Part shown: positions 13,744 through 14,927 of the stretch, in pieces
How positions within the stretch are numbered: the stretch's first letter is position 1
Layout: every line of letters starts with the position of its first letter
Origin: Cyanobacteria bacterium UBA11153
GTDB taxonomy: Bacteria > Cyanobacteriota > Cyanobacteriia > Cyanobacteriales > Coleofasciculaceae
Direction: 5' to 3'
Length of the DNA stretch: 14,927 nucleotides
NCBI GenBank assembly: GCA_003511885.1
Contig: DOIX01000004.1
Span: forward strand, 1,469 to 16,395
Position numbers and translations under genes: made by a program
The notes under the pieces: model-generated
Seen by the model: only the letters and a program-made list of their open reading frames with translations
What the model was told of the DNA's origin: nothing
Database searches by the model: none

Positions 13744-14713
13744 TGATGATGTCGCTAACCACTGAAATATTTACCCAATCTGGATTAAACACAGCATCAA
13801 GAGCAAATTTGGGATGAATCCTTACTAAATAAATACATTTCTCTTGATTAACTGCTGTTTGATGTGTCGCATCGCTAATGGGATACCAATCCAAGGGAAA
13901 ACATTCCCGACTGTACAAACTGTAATAAATATAGTAATTTTCTATCAATTCTGGATTTAATTCAAAATTGACTGCTTCTCCCGGTTTAACCGCTCCGTAA
14001 TAAAATCTAGTTTCGGGATTGGGCACGGGCAAGAAAACATCCTTGACAAATTTCTCTGGCAACCATTCCTGAAAGCGCAATAGGCTAAAAACATAATAAT
14101 TTAACCAAACATGGAGGAATGTTTTCCGTTTAATTAAGTCGCGGTAAAAATTATTGACATCAGGAGGGGCAGCCATAGTCTTCCCCTCAACTACCTTAAT
14201 TCCATCTACCTTAACAGTCGGGATTTCTACTGTAGATGCCCAGTGGTAATATCGCAATCCTAATAAATATCTTCCTAGCGGGAGTTTGAATGATTCCCAT
14301 TGATTCTCACCGGATACAGTTAAAGAGCTAAAACTATCGATAGTTTCAAATGCTGGAGTATTATAAAGGACAACTGTCCAAGATTTCGCTGATTTTTGGG
14401 CAGAAGTAATATCGATACTAATTTCTTTTTGCACTTCTAAAGCGCCAACCAGGAAAACCATGGCGTGCAAATTCCAACGGGCACGACTCATTGCCCAGAG
14501 GAGTTTGACTGGTTTAGCTAAGAATTTAGCGGATACTAGCTGCCATTCAGGAGATTCTTGTGGCTTGGATGCTGAGAAAACCCCTGTTAAACTTTGCATC
14601 AGCGCTTTTAAGATTCTGGAAAATACAAATGATAGGCAAGATAACGGAATTTCCCATAACCATTCTTGGAGAGTGGGTTTTTTGGAGTAGGGAGTGGGAT
14701 AAGATTTTGTCAT
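13736..14713 (-). CDS. Uncharacterised cyanobacterial protein, DUF6208-like
   Basis: The 325-residue protein has a hydrophobic or amphipathic N-terminal segment (about 18-45, PLSCLSFVFSRILKALM) that could anchor it to a membrane. A mixed alpha/beta body follows, rich in aromatic residues. Visible blocks are RARWNLHA (77-84), SWTVVLYNTPAF (111-122), GRYLLGLRYYHW (147-158), NNFYRDLIKRK (187-197), EWLPEKFVKD and RFYYGAVKPGE. From memory these resemble the cyanobacterial DUF6208 family, which has no known function; I could not check this. The central beta-rich part (98-175) looks like a ligand-binding or jelly-roll-like fold, which is only an impression. It is convergent with the RDD gene and its C-terminal codons lie in a heptamer repeat. 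A TATAAA on the minus strand (14778-14783) could be its -10 element. Whether it works with the cluster is unknown. Confidence 0.7.
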   Translation of the reverse strand: MTKSYPTPYSKKPTLQEWLWEIPLSCLSFVFSRILKALMQSLTGVFSASKPQESPEWQLVSAKFLAKPVKLLWAMSRARWNLHAMVFLVGALEVQKEISIDITSAQKSAKSWTVVLYNTPAFETIDSFSSLTVSGENQWESFKLPLGRYLLGLRYYHWASTVEIPTVKVDGIKVVEGKTMAAPPDVNNFYRDLIKRKTFLHVWLNYYVFSLLRFQEWLPEKFVKDVFLPVPNPETRFYYGAVKPGEAVNFELNPELIENYYIYYSLYSRECFPLDWYPISDATHQTAVNQEKCIYLVRIHPKFALDAVFNPDWVNISVVSDIIRG

Positions 14714-14927
14714 TGGTGCTTTTGATGGTGAATTAAAGTTGCCGCATTCAGAAAGCAGTTTCCTTCGCTAATGTAAATTTTATACCAATTGGGTTTATGT
14801 TTGACACATATTCTCTCTTTCTCCCCCCTTAATAAGCAGGGCTGTTTCATTGTCTAATTTTTCAATCCTATAGCCTATAGAATGTAATGGTTTCAGCCAA
14901 TATTTCCGAATAGGAAATCGAAAATTA
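14714..14927. other. Right-end intergenic sequence
   Basis: No gene is seen in these 214 bp. They include a possible -10 for the minus-strand gene at 14778-14783. On the plus strand there is a perfect TTGACA (14801-14806) with no good TATAAT-like partner at 16-18 nt. CTATAG occurs twice near 14868-14880. The gene to the right, if any, lies outside the window. Confidence 0.5.

Noticed and set aside
14801..14880. TTGACA and an AGCAGGGCTGTTTCATT stretch resembling an insertion-sequence end
   Set aside because: No matching inverted end, target duplication or transposase is in the window, and no -10 partner suits the TTGACA.

Overview
The window looks like chromosomal DNA of a cyanobacterium, probably filamentous. 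It is moderately AT-rich, carries several copies of the cyanobacterial HIP1 octamer GCGATCGC (for example near positions 7, 1511, 2597, 8202 and 8651), has a housekeeping dxs of cyanobacterial length, and its gaps are filled with the short heptanucleotide repeats (STRR type) known from such genomes. No rRNA, tRNA, CRISPR array, transposase or prophage gene was seen.

Left part (1-3600, minus strand): the 5' part of mtnA (methionine salvage), dxs (first step of the MEP isoprenoid pathway) and a MetX-like alpha/beta hydrolase. A gap of about 170 bp, with a 13-bp perfect palindrome, separates the hydrolase from a divergent plus-strand gene (3769-4467) for an exported glycine-rich protein. A gene-free stretch of 543 bp (4468-5010) follows, holding two imperfect palindromic elements, a possible promoter and a hairpin.

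Centre and right (5011-13590): a cluster of membrane-associated genes in the order DUF4129 protein, DUF4350 protein, MoxR-type AAA+ ATPase, DUF58 (vWA-like) protein, polytopic membrane protein A, SpoIIM/DUF95 membrane protein (opposite strand), polytopic membrane protein B (paralogue of A), RDD membrane protein. MoxR, DUF58, DUF4129, DUF4350, SpoIIM and RDD families co-occur in many bacteria, but the job of the assembly is poorly defined. The best inference is that a MoxR ATPase and its DUF58 partner act on a membrane complex made of the other products. Here the SpoIIM gene is inverted between the two paralogues.

Right end (13736-14713, minus): a gene for an uncharacterised protein resembling the cyanobacterial DUF6208 family, convergent with the RDD gene. 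Between them lie a 17-nt T-rich tandem repeat and a CCCTAGC heptamer array.

The most striking non-coding signal is a 7-nt periodicity in many of the gaps. It includes a 119-bp array of exactly 17 in-register GCTAATT-like heptamers (12582-12700) and several tracts that end at, or run into, a start or stop codon.
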